Origin: Pseudomonas bubulae
GTDB lineage: Bacteria; Pseudomonadota; Gammaproteobacteria; Pseudomonadales; Pseudomonadaceae
Assembly: GCF_037023725.1 (NCBI RefSeq)
Contig: NZ_CP146077.1
Coordinates: 3,819,001 to 3,883,000 of the forward strand
Reading direction: 5' to 3'
Length of the DNA stretch: 64,000 bases
The notes beneath the pieces are model-generated. The model searched no databases, had not been told where the DNA came from, and saw nothing but the letters and a program-made list of their open reading frames with translations. Numbering within the stretch: position 1 is the first letter of the stretch; the number at the start of each line of letters is the position of its first letter. The translations under genes were made by a program, and so were the position numbers. This document shows positions 56,360 through 63,799 of this stretch, piece by piece.

Positions 56360-56854
56360 TTACTTGACCGCCTTCAATGGGGGTGGGCTTGAGCCAAAAC
56401 GCCCTGCCCCGGCAACCTTCGCCGCGTTTTCGCGCTCGGTCTTTTTGCCGGTCTCGCCTTTGCGCGGGTGCATAAAGGGCATCAGTGCTTTGGCAGCATC
56501 GACCCGCAGCTTTGCCTCAGCTTCATGGTCATTCATGGCAGCCAGCAGGAACGCTTTCGGGTCAGAGAATGACAAGGCCCTGTTCAAATCGAAGCCCGGG
56601 CCGTCATCGGGATCAGCTGCTTGTGTCGCATCAGCAGCCGGTTGTTGCGCTGCTGGAGCTTTAACAATTTTGTTAACTTTTTTGTTAAAGGTCGTCCCGG
56701 CCATGGCGGCCATGACGTAAGGGTCTTTTGCCAGCCGTGAACCGGCGGCCGATGCGCTGGAAGCCGCGTAGCCTGCGGCGATGGCTGCATCCTTATTTGA
56801 GGCACCGCCCCGCAAAGCGTCGACGAATGCCCGCTTCTTGGGTGTTAAAGCCAT
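56360..56854 (-). CDS. Terminase small subunit
   Basis: 164 residues from ATG 56854 (AGGA site). The N-terminal helix-turn-helix (LTPKKRAFVDALRGGASNKD, then AAIAAGYAASSASAAG) binds the packaging site. A Lys/Ala-rich linker follows. One base before the large subunit. Confidence 0.87.
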   Translation of the reverse strand: MALTPKKRAFVDALRGGASNKDAAIAAGYAASSASAAGSRLAKDPYVMAAMAGTTFNKKVNKIVKAPAAQQPAADATQAADPDDGPGFDLNRALSFSDPKAFLLAAMNDHEAEAKLRVDAAKALMPFMHPRKGETGKKTERENAAKVAGAGRFGSSPPPLKAVK

Positions 56855-57084
56855 TAACAAAAATTCCTGAAAAGGGGAAAAAATGTGCACGTGCGGGGAT
56901 GGGTGGTCTAGGAGCAAAAGGCCTCTGGAGTTTTACCCTCCCCCCTCCACCAAATGAGAAATATTCCCATTAAATCAAATAAGAATCATTCTCAGATTCA
57001 TAAATGCGAATTAATTGCAACAACTTTATTGATACACATTCTTATTCGCATATCTTCACCCGAATCGCACAATAAAGTTTGACA
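56855..57084. promoter_or_regulatory. Packaging-region gap: probable cos region with Fur-box-like palindromes
   Basis: 230 bp without a gene between HNH and terminase genes, the usual place of cos in HK97-type phages; the GC-rich part (56881-56950) may include it. The rest is AT-rich and holds TAAGAATCATTCTCA (56980-56994), a 7-1-7 palindrome with one outer mismatch that closely resembles a Fur box. A weaker copy AATGAGAAATATTCCCATT lies at 56953-56971, and inverted ATGCGAAT/ATTCGCAT arms are at 57004 and 57044. Confidence 0.5.
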
Positions 57085-57426
57085 TTACAAGGTCGTGCAA
57101 CCTGCTGATTCCTCACGCTTTTTGACGATATCGTGGCAAGGTCTGCACAGCGACTGCCAATTGCTCCGATCCCAAAACAGCGCCATGTCGCCACGGTGCG
57201 GGATGATGTGGTCGACCACGCTGGCTGCTGTCACCCGGTCATCACGCTCGCAGTAGACGCACAGGGGATGGGCATTGAGATGCACCAGCCGCGCCTGTTG
57301 CCATGCGTAACCGTAACCGCGTTGGGTCGAGGTGGCCTTGTCACTGCGCCATGACCCAGGCACTGCGGTTGCTATGCGATTAGCCTGGGGTTGCAGGCGT
57401 GTGGCCAGTGTCTTGAGGCGGCTCAT
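57085..57426 (-). CDS. HNH endonuclease (packaging associated)
   Basis: 113 residues: a CxxC (HPLCVYCERD), the catalytic His (VVDHIIPHRGD), Asn (RSNWQSLC) and a second CxxC-like pair (LCRPCHDI) form a zinc-supported HNH site. In HK97-type phages this nuclease works with terminase to cut cos DNA. Confidence 0.92.
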   Translation of the reverse strand: MSRLKTLATRLQPQANRIATAVPGSWRSDKATSTQRGYGYAWQQARLVHLNAHPLCVYCERDDRVTAASVVDHIIPHRGDMALFWDRSNWQSLCRPCHDIVKKREESAGCTTL

Positions 57427-57620
57427 GCTGGATGGCGCGGTGCGCCGCTCATGTAGGTCAGAGGCTCTGACTCGGGGTCCTGCTCAATCCCCTCCTCGGC
57501 CAAGGCTGTGATCAACTGGGTCTGTTGGGTCGCTATCCGTTGGAGGATCACTGTCTGCTTCATCTGTTCCGCCAGTACCTGGCTGAGCAGGCCAGCCAAA
57601 GAGTTCTGCTGCGCGCTCAT
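57423..57620 (-). CDS. Small phage protein
   Basis: 65 residues (SAQQNSLAGLLSQVLAEQMK, then TQLITALAEEG). A GGAGG site lies 12 bases before the ATG. It overlaps HNH by four bases and the gene upstream in another frame. Similar small proteins precede HNH in pseudomonad phages. Role unknown. Confidence 0.6.
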   Translation of the reverse strand: MSAQQNSLAGLLSQVLAEQMKQTVILQRIATQQTQLITALAEEGIEQDPESEPLTYMSGAPRHPA

Positions 57621-57684
57621 ATGCGATCGCCCTCCATTTGTTGAGTTGTTCGCGCCGGGCGGCGCAGCTGCTGCAGGCCATCAC
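57484..57684 (-). CDS. Small Cys-containing phage protein
   Basis: 66 residues: MMACSSCAARREQLNKWRAI is a typical opening (CxxC then a basic helix) for a small pseudomonad phage protein just after the holin. The C-terminal half is Asp/Pro/Thr-rich. It overlaps the next gene in another frame by about 135 bases, so one of the two ends may be wrong. Confidence 0.6.
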   Translation of the reverse strand: MMACSSCAARREQLNKWRAIAYERAAELFGWPAQPGTGGTDEADSDPPTDSDPTDPVDHSLGRGGD

Positions 57685-58010
57685 TCGGACCGCCGTGGTA
57701 GCTTGAAGTCAGCGAAGCGGTCAGCCAGGTCGGCGATCTTCTTCACACCCAAGAAACCAATCCAGATGCCTGCCGGTGTGGCCAGGCTGGACGGCAGGCC
57801 GAAGTACTCCAGCACGGCAATCAGGCTGGTGGTGAGCAGCATGCAGATGGTTGCTTCGAGCATTGCCTGCCGCCGAGTGCCGCCGCCGTAAATGATCCGC
57901 AGCGCCGCCATTACAAAGGACAGTGTGGCGGCATAGATCGTCGGCGAGTGCTGACTCAGCCACGCGAGCGCTATCACCCAGGTGTCTGGCTTATCAGGCA
58001 TATGAGGCAT
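57681..58010 (-). CDS. Phage holin
   Basis: 109 residues with three hydrophobic stretches (about 23-43 TIYAATLSFVMAALRIIY, 52-68 EATICMLLTTSLIAVLEY, 75-90 SLATPAGIWIGFLGV) and a charged tail (ADRFADFKLPRRSE). This fits a class I or lambda-type holin that opens the inner membrane for the endolysin, which lies at the far end of the late region. Start at 58010 with GGAGG; an in-frame ATG three codons later could give a dual start. Confidence 0.85.
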   Translation of the reverse strand: MPHMPDKPDTWVIALAWLSQHSPTIYAATLSFVMAALRIIYGGGTRRQAMLEATICMLLTTSLIAVLEYFGLPSSLATPAGIWIGFLGVKKIADLADRFADFKLPRRSE

Positions 58011-58103
58011 CCAGTGTCCTCCCGAGCAGGGAGTAGAATGGGTTCGGCCCCGACAACACTCCCAGCTTAGGGCGATGGGTGTGGCGGGGCCGAAAACGAA
58101 AAA

Positions 58104-58123
58104 GCCTCGGCAAATGCCGAGGC
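58104..58123 (-). terminator. Terminator after the HEPN-like gene
   Basis: Perfect stem GCCTCGGC/GCCGAGGC with an ATTT loop (minus strand) followed by five T. It closes the transcript of the gene at 58152. Confidence 0.85.
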
Positions 58124-58151
58124 TTCAGTGGCTAACTTAAGTTGAGGGAAC

Positions 58152-58808
58152 TCAGAAAATTTTTCTTAACACTGACACCACCACTCGAGTCGCAATGTTT
58201 ATAGCAACCTTTTGGGCTGTTTTCTTCATAGCTGGCGATAACAAAGGCTTTGTTGCTTTTCCATAAGGCTTCGATTGAGATTTATCGAACGCCAAGCCTT
58301 CACGCTGTTCGGCGCTCAACAGCTTTACTCTGCTGGTATTAGGTTTAGCTTCCTTAACAACGCTATCAACTAGCAAATCATCTTTATGCTCATCAACTTC
58401 GGTCAAAGCTTCCGGCACATGAAGTGGAAGGGCGGCCTTGCACTGCTCCCCTCCAGCCACTCGCGGAGCAGATGATGGCTGATGTACATAACCCGTTGCA
58501 GCCATCCACTTAAGGTGTCCCGAGGCAGTATCCTTACGAAGAGAGAGCATTTCGATTATAGAATCCACATTGGATATGTAGCTATCGAGAGCTCTCTGAT
58601 CTATTTGAAATACGTGTTCATGCATGGCCTTGTTTCGCAGCTCGTAGACACGACGCATGCGGATAACACCAGCCTCATCGAATAAGTGGCTAACACTTTG
58701 GCTTAGCTCCTTAAGACCAGCACCTTGGGCACCCGCTTCGCGCAATTCACTTTCAAGCAGCTTACTTTTAACGGTAATTAACCCAAGGGCTTTGATTTGA
58801 TCTGTCAT
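58152..58808 (-). CDS. HEPN-like domain protein, function unknown
   Basis: 218 residues. The N-terminal half is all-helical and contains RMRRVYELRNKAMHEH (about residues 50-65), whose R-N-x-x-x-H core (RNKAMH) is the RNase signature of HEPN domains. The C-terminal half is a charged linker (VVKEAKPNTSRVKLLSAEQR) with a hydrophobic or amphipathic last 25 residues (KVAINIATRVVVSVLRKIF). It has its own terminator and is flanked by another, so it is expressed separately from the phage genes. This looks like cargo, perhaps for phage exclusion. Confidence 0.55.
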   Translation of the reverse strand: MTDQIKALGLITVKSKLLESELREAGAQGAGLKELSQSVSHLFDEAGVIRMRRVYELRNKAMHEHVFQIDQRALDSYISNVDSIIEMLSLRKDTASGHLKWMAATGYVHQPSSAPRVAGGEQCKAALPLHVPEALTEVDEHKDDLLVDSVVKEAKPNTSRVKLLSAEQREGLAFDKSQSKPYGKATKPLLSPAMKKTAQKVAINIATRVVVSVLRKIF

Positions 58809-58864
58809 GTCGTTTCCTCGTGATCCACTCGATGATAACGAAATAGTGGCTCTTCAGAAACGCA

Positions 58865-58890
58865 AAAGCCCAACGCAATGGCTGGGCTTT
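58865..58890 (-). terminator. Hairpin upstream of the HEPN-like gene
   Basis: AAAGCCCA(GCCATTGCGT)TGGGCTTT read on the minus strand with a T-rich end. It separates the cargo gene from the gene before it. Confidence 0.65.
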
Positions 58891-58982
58891 GGGGTTTATT
58901 CTGCGTTGCTGAGTACTGATCAGTATCACAGCACGCAAAATCGACATGATTGGATTAATATACGATCAAACCGCCATCATGG

Positions 58983-59669
58983 TCAAGCAGCATCTATAAA
59001 GATTTCTTCCCGGTCAAAGATCTCGGTTGCATGTATGGCAGCGTCCTCCTCCAATCGCTCAAGACATTTGGCAATGTCAGTCTTCCAACGGCGCCTTGTG
59101 GACTCAGGCTTGCCTTCAGTGTCCCAGGTGTTCATGTCATAGAACTCAGCTGGCAACACGATCATGTCAGTGGAGCGCTTGATGTATTGGTCACGCCCAA
59201 CAGTCACATCAATCGTCCGGCCTGAAGCGATCATTTTGCCCACAGCCGCATGCTCAAGATCGTCGCGAAGGCTTCTGCTTACAACCTCTCGCCCTGTACG
59301 AGCAGGCACCTGTAGCCCTTTCATCTTGGGTATAGCCCAAGCAGTGACCGCTTTGTAGACGAACAACTGCGGGGCCGGGGATGTAATGCGGCCGATAAGC
59401 CGCCCAATTGCCCCGACCTTGTTGGCCTTGTGCGTCGAGTACTTCGCCACCAGCACATCCCACTGAGCCGGGGCCAGCTCACGGTGCAGCAGCGCATACA
59501 GACAGCAGTCATAGTCGAACTTGTCCCGCACCGAGATACCGGCGCCCTGCCCACCTGAGCGCAACTCAGCATCGATCAGTTTCTGCCAGCTCTGCTTGGT
59601 GGAGTTGTCGATGTTGTCTGCCGCAAGCACACGCACCAGGGTGCCCATTACGTCTTTGTACATACCCAT
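58983..59669 (-). CDS. Phage hypothetical protein, possible late regulator
   Basis: 228 residues from the ATG at 59669 (GGAG site; its ATG overlaps the previous stop). Basic segments (GLQVPARTGREVVSRSLRDD) and a Lys/Arg-rich C-terminus (ESTRRRWKTDIAKCLERLEE). Its position, between replication/integration genes and the lysis-packaging block, is where a late antiterminator lies in lambdoid phages. That is position-based inference only. Confidence 0.6.
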   Translation of the reverse strand: MGMYKDVMGTLVRVLAADNIDNSTKQSWQKLIDAELRSGGQGAGISVRDKFDYDCCLYALLHRELAPAQWDVLVAKYSTHKANKVGAIGRLIGRITSPAPQLFVYKAVTAWAIPKMKGLQVPARTGREVVSRSLRDDLEHAAVGKMIASGRTIDVTVGRDQYIKRSTDMIVLPAEFYDMNTWDTEGKPESTRRRWKTDIAKCLERLEEDAAIHATEIFDREEIFIDAA

Positions 59670-59884
59670 CACTTGATCTCCAACGCTACTGACTGGGTGG
59701 ACTTCAAAGCCCGCACACCACATCTGGCCAACACCATGTTCTGGCAGGCATGAATAGCGCTGCAGAACTCTTTCTGTTCCATCGGATGCTCGATGGGCAG
59801 CTTCAGGTATTCATTCCAAGCATCCCCCAGCATCTGAGCAACCTTGGCTTCTTGATCAGTCAACTCAGCAGCTGCGGTGGCCAT
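59669..59884 (-). CDS. Small phage hypothetical protein
   Basis: 71 residues (ATAAAELTDQEAKVAQMLGD, then EFCSAIHACQNMVLARCGVR), helical and acidic. Between integrase and the putative regulator, overlapping the latter's start. Family not named. Confidence 0.65.
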   Translation of the reverse strand: MATAAAELTDQEAKVAQMLGDAWNEYLKLPIEHPMEQKEFCSAIHACQNMVLARCGVRALKSTQSVALEIK

Positions 59885-59886
59885 TT

Positions 59887-61212
59887 TTAATCCTCACCTA
59901 TGGTTGTTTTCTGAATAGCGCTGCAAGCCTTACCGTTAGCGGCCTGCAGCGTATTACGGGATTCTCCGAATCTAACGTCTGTCTGCCCGTGGATCAGGCT
60001 GAAACCCTTCTCGTCTAGATGGGCGTGCCACTTCTCCAGCGCGTCACGCTTGCGGTTCATCACGTCAGACTGGATGTACACCTTCACGTTGTGGCCCATC
60101 GCATGGTTGATCAGCAGCTCACCAATCAGGTGGTCGATGCCGAGGACTGCCCAGCCCGTGCGAGCCAACTTGCGCAGGTCGTGGCTGGTCCAGTCGCCCT
60201 TGCCCAACCGGGTGAACACGGCACTGGCCTGCCCTTCGCTCAAGGCCTTGCCGTTGCGCGCCGGGAACAGGTACTGGCCGTCATAGCCACGGGCGGTTTG
60301 GGTTTCGCGGTACTGGATCAACAGTTTCCGTACCTGGTCAGTCAGTGGCAGGTGATGCTCCACGCCGGTCTTGGTGTGCTCGGCTGGAATGAACCACTCG
60401 CGTTCGGCCAGGCTGATATGCGGCCACCGCGCTTGCCGGGTCTCTCCTATTCGCGTGCCGTGGCACAGCATCATCAGGGCCAGCATCGCGTCAGCCGGTT
60501 CGCTGTCCATGACCTGCTCCAGCTCGGCCAGCAGATCCTGCAGTTGCACACCACGCAGGCGCGAAGGCTTGATCCCGACCTTGGCTTTGGAGAAGTCGCT
60601 GAACTTGATACCCGCCATCGGGTTGGATGAGATCAGGCCCAGCTTCAACGCCTGCCGGAATGCCAAGGCCAGCAACTGGAACGCCAGACGCACATAATCG
60701 ATTGAAAGGGCTTCCTGAAGGGGCCACATGAACAGGGTATCGAGCGTGGCCTTGTTGACCTCCACCAGCGGCAAGTCCCCCAGGCGCGGCAGCAGGTGGC
60801 ACTTCATGGCCGAGGCGCCAGTGTTCTTGCGCTTGGCCGACAGGCTGCGGTCACGGGCCATACGATCGGCATACCAGGTGAGCAATTCGCCCGTGGTGAC
60901 CCATTGGGAAATGGACGCCCCCGCATCAGCCGACACACGCAGGCGCACGGCTGGCAGCTCGGCCAAAACCTGCTTTGCGCTCAAGTCCGGAAAGGCTCCG
61001 ATGCGGTGCCAGCGGCGTTTGCTTAGCAAGTACCAGGAGCCACGGGTGCGGTTCTTGGAGAAGCGAAAGTGTAGCGCCGGGTGGCCGGCATCGCGCAGGT
61101 CGCGCACATGCTCGAGCTTGGAGTTGCGGCCAATTTCCGCGTCCGACAGCTTCACGGTCAGGGTTTTGATTTGGGTCTTCAGCTCGCGCTTTTCGGTGGT
61201 TGACTGGCTCAC
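59887..61212 (-). CDS. int: Tyrosine-type integrase
   Basis: 441 residues. Catalytic residues: Arg in CHGTRIGETR (about 275), HDLRK (about 345), His in LINHAMGHN (about 370) and a Tyr in VKVYIQSD a few residues later. The N-terminal part has an arm-binding-like segment and a SAM-like core-binding domain. Full length, so probably active. It lies inside the gene cluster rather than at the prophage end, two bases before the next gene and overlapping DUF3310. Confidence 0.9.
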   Translation of the reverse strand: MSQSTTEKRELKTQIKTLTVKLSDAEIGRNSKLEHVRDLRDAGHPALHFRFSKNRTRGSWYLLSKRRWHRIGAFPDLSAKQVLAELPAVRLRVSADAGASISQWVTTGELLTWYADRMARDRSLSAKRKNTGASAMKCHLLPRLGDLPLVEVNKATLDTLFMWPLQEALSIDYVRLAFQLLALAFRQALKLGLISSNPMAGIKFSDFSKAKVGIKPSRLRGVQLQDLLAELEQVMDSEPADAMLALMMLCHGTRIGETRQARWPHISLAEREWFIPAEHTKTGVEHHLPLTDQVRKLLIQYRETQTARGYDGQYLFPARNGKALSEGQASAVFTRLGKGDWTSHDLRKLARTGWAVLGIDHLIGELLINHAMGHNVKVYIQSDVMNRKRDALEKWHAHLDEKGFSLIHGQTDVRFGESRNTLQAANGKACSAIQKTTIGED

Positions 61213-61427
61213 TCGATCACCACCTTGCGCTCAAGCTCAATCAGGATTTCAAGAAAGTGCTTCGCCTTCTCCAAATCGGCAATGCCACCTTTGTCACGCC
61301 AACGGGTCACGTACTTGATAACGCTGCCCTCGGCAAACGGAATGCCATTAGCGTGAATGAACTCAATAGGTTGAATTTTCAACGACTTGTAGTGATCGCC
61401 AGACACCTGTTTTTCAAGTGCGCTCAT
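61209..61427 (-). CDS. DUF3310 family protein
   Basis: 72 residues: HYKSLKIQPIEFIHANGIPF, then GSVIKYVTRWRDKGGIADLE and KAKHFLEILIE is the DUF3310 signature, found in many phage early regions and linked to nucleotide metabolism by annotation. Coupled to the helicase stop (61427). Confidence 0.88.
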   Translation of the reverse strand: MSALEKQVSGDHYKSLKIQPIEFIHANGIPFAEGSVIKYVTRWRDKGGIADLEKAKHFLEILIELERKVVIE

Positions 61428-62794
61428 CAGAACTTCTCCTTGCTGTATCGGCTAGCCATGCTGGTGACCTTCTGAACCGTTGGCGTCTCAACCCAGCCCG
61501 CCGCCAGTTGTTCGAATCGGCTGTACTGGCCAAGAAAGGCCGTGCGTACAGTTCCGGCTTCAATATCTCGGCCCTTGCCGATGATGATTTCTGCGATGCC
61601 TTTGGCGTCGCTGTGTTCGTGGTAAACCTCGTCGCGGTACACAAACAGGATGATGTCCGCGTCTTGCTCGATGGCGCCGGACTCGCGCAGGTCTGAGCAC
61701 AGCGGGCGCTTGTTGGGGCGCTCTTCGCATTTGCGCGAAAGCTGGCTGAGCATGATCACCGGAATACCCAGCTCGCGAGCCATCAGCTTGGCGCAACGAG
61801 TCATGTAACTGACCTCCTGCTCCCGGCTGAACGTGCGCGAGTCGGATTCCAGGAGCTGCAGATAGTCGATCACGATCAAATCCAGACCGTGACGGCGCTT
61901 GTGACGGCGGGCAGACGAGCGAATCCGATTGATCGTCATCGAGCCGCGATCAGAGATCGACAACTTGGAGTGCTTGAGCTTTCCGGCAGCGCTCATCAGC
62001 TCGGCGCCGTGGCGCTGCGGTGCTGTACCGTTCTTGATCAGTTGCAGGGGGATACGCCCTTCGGACGCCATAAAGCGATCCATAAGGCCGGTTTTGTTCA
62101 TTTCCAGACTGAACACCATCACGCTCTTGCTCTCGCGAATGGCGGCATGGGAGGCGATGTTCATGGCCAGGGTGGTCTTACCCATCGCGGGGCGCCCGGC
62201 GATGATGATCAATTGCTCGGCCTTGAGCCCTTGAAGCTTGGCGTCCAGATCAGGAATACCGGTAGACAGGCCGTCGATGCCCTCCCCGCGATCTGCCCGG
62301 GCCTGCAAAACCTCGATGTAGTCATCCAGAATGTCTTCGGCCATCACCACTTCGGACGTGGCCGACTGGCTATCGATGGCCTGGGCCTCAGCCTGCACAG
62401 CCGCGACCTTGTCCACGGTCGGCTGGTCGCTGTGGGCAATCTCGTTGATGCGATCGCTGAGCGCGATCATGGCCCGATCGAGGCTGCGCTCGCGCACGGT
62501 GATGGCGTATGAGGCGGCATTGGCAGCGCTTGGCGTGTTGCGGGTGATTTCAGCCGCATACCAAGTGGCGTTCTTGCTGCTGGGCAACTCACCCAAGTAA
62601 ACGCCCACCGTGACGGCATCGGCCGGCTTGCCTTCGGCGTGCAAGGCCAGAATGCCGCGATACAGGGCTGCGTTGTCCTGGTAGTAAAAATCATCGACAG
62701 CCAGGTCCGCACTCAGGATGTCGATCAGCTCAGGGCGCAGGAACATCGCACCCAGCACGCCGTGTTCGGCCTCAACGCTGTAGGGATCACGCAT
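61427..62794 (-). CDS. Replicative DNA helicase, DnaB type
   Basis: 455 residues from ATG 62794 (GGAGGG site). N-terminal domain (YSVEAEHGVLGAMFLRPELI) and RecA-like C-terminal domain with Walker A GRPAMGKTTLAMNIA (about residue 205), DnaB motifs (LIVIDYLQLLES and MLSQLSRKCEERPNKRPLCS). It unwinds the phage replication fork. Slight overlap with the upstream replication gene. Confidence 0.93.
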   Translation of the reverse strand: MRDPYSVEAEHGVLGAMFLRPELIDILSADLAVDDFYYQDNAALYRGILALHAEGKPADAVTVGVYLGELPSSKNATWYAAEITRNTPSAANAASYAITVRERSLDRAMIALSDRINEIAHSDQPTVDKVAAVQAEAQAIDSQSATSEVVMAEDILDDYIEVLQARADRGEGIDGLSTGIPDLDAKLQGLKAEQLIIIAGRPAMGKTTLAMNIASHAAIRESKSVMVFSLEMNKTGLMDRFMASEGRIPLQLIKNGTAPQRHGAELMSAAGKLKHSKLSISDRGSMTINRIRSSARRHKRRHGLDLIVIDYLQLLESDSRTFSREQEVSYMTRCAKLMARELGIPVIMLSQLSRKCEERPNKRPLCSDLRESGAIEQDADIILFVYRDEVYHEHSDAKGIAEIIIGKGRDIEAGTVRTAFLGQYSRFEQLAAGWVETPTVQKVTSMASRYSKEKF

Positions 62795-63497
62795 TGTAAT
62801 TACCCTCCACAACCTTGACGAAGTTGCTCGGGGCGATCAGCCAGTCGAAGGTGGCGCGGAATGGCTTGCCGCCGTTGCGGCCTTCACCCTGCCCCATCAG
62901 GAATTCACTTTCTCCAACCAGGGCGAAGAAGTCAGCCCAGAAATCCAGATCCTGGTGCACGTCACTTTCGTTCCAGCGCGCATTGATCTTGGTTTTTCGA
63001 TCCTTGGTGAGCATCGCCACTTGTGGCAGCCCTGGAAGGGTGTTGTTGAACAGGTCAACGATGGCCTGTGGGTCGCACTTCGGCTTCGAGACTTTCAGTG
63101 GATTCGAACCATCCCCGAGAGGTGACGGTTCAATTGATGGTTCCTTTACGGTTCTGGGGGCAGCTGCTGCCGGGGTAACCGGCACCTCCTGCCGGGGTGG
63201 TGGGGCATCTGCTGCCGGGGGGCATTTAGTGCCGGGGGCATATCCTGCCGGGGTTATCGTGTACCAGGTTGACCGGCCATAACGCTGATTGCTGACCAAA
63301 ACACCGGCCTCTTCCAGCCAGCGCAATGCGCCACGAACAGCGCGTTCTGACAAGCAAGTGCGAATACCGATGGTGTTGATCGAAGGCCAGCAAACGCCCT
63401 CATCGCTTGCATTGTCGGCAAGGCTGATCAGCACAGCTTTCTGGGTGGGGCTCATGCCTTGCAGCGGCCAGCAGGCGCTCATGATGATCGTGCTCAT
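62787..63497 (-). CDS. Phage replication initiator-like protein with helix-turn-helix (O-like)
   Basis: 236 residues. N-terminal winged helix (SPTQKAVLISLADNASDEGV, then LSERAVRGALRWLEEAGVLV) of the HTH_36 type, a Pro/Ala-rich linker (about 85-135) and a C-terminal helicase-loader-like part (FWADFFALVGESEFLMGQGE). Paired with a DnaB gene as lambda O is with P. The linker DNA contains five iteron-like repeats. Confidence 0.82.
   Translation of the reverse strand: MSTIIMSACWPLQGMSPTQKAVLISLADNASDEGVCWPSINTIGIRTCLSERAVRGALRWLEEAGVLVSNQRYGRSTWYTITPAGYAPGTKCPPAADAPPPRQEVPVTPAAAAPRTVKEPSIEPSPLGDGSNPLKVSKPKCDPQAIVDLFNNTLPGLPQVAMLTKDRKTKINARWNESDVHQDLDFWADFFALVGESEFLMGQGEGRNGGKPFRATFDWLIAPSNFVKVVEGNYNA
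63168..63253 (-). repeat. Five iteron-like repeats in the replication gene (candidate origin)
   Basis: The octamer TGCCGGGG occurs at 63168, 63190, 63213, 63230 and 63246, often preceded by TNC. Spacing is 22, 23, 17 and 16 bp. The position inside the initiator-like gene, in its low-complexity linker, is like the lambda origin inside gene O. Confidence 0.6.
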
Positions 63498-63688
63498 GCA
63501 GAAGTCTCCTGCCCAGGCACAAGCGATGCTTTCAGGTGTTCAAGGCACTCCCGACTGAACTGGGCTTTGGACTCGCTGGAGTACTGGTAACGCACCAGGA
63601 GTGCAGCGCGCATGGCCGCGGACTGGTGATTTCTGCCGGATTGCGCTGCGTTCTCAGAGGTGTTGCTTGATGATGGAATGGTGCTCAT
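63494..63688 (-). CDS. Small early phage protein
   Basis: 64 residues: Ser/Asn-rich start and an amphipathic body (SAAMRAALLVRYQYSSESKA). First gene of the leftward early operon after the Cro/CI-like gene; overlaps the replication gene by four bases. Role unknown. Confidence 0.55.
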   Translation of the reverse strand: MSTIPSSSNTSENAAQSGRNHQSAAMRAALLVRYQYSSESKAQFSRECLEHLKASLVPGQETSA

Positions 63689-63712
63689 AATGACCCCGCA
63701 AGTGTTGTACTG

Positions 63713-63742
63713 AAGCCGGTCTAGCCACCGGCTTTTTTTCGT
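63713..63742 (+). terminator. Rho-independent terminator (plus-strand polarity)
   Basis: AAGCCGGT/ACCGGCTT around a six-base loop, then eight T on the plus strand. It would stop rightward transcription, opposite to the genes here, perhaps to protect the immunity region from antisense transcripts. Confidence 0.65.
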
Positions 63743-63799
63743 CTACGATTTGATTACTGGATGGATTAACAGCTAATCCGAGGCGCTGTTTATCGATCT

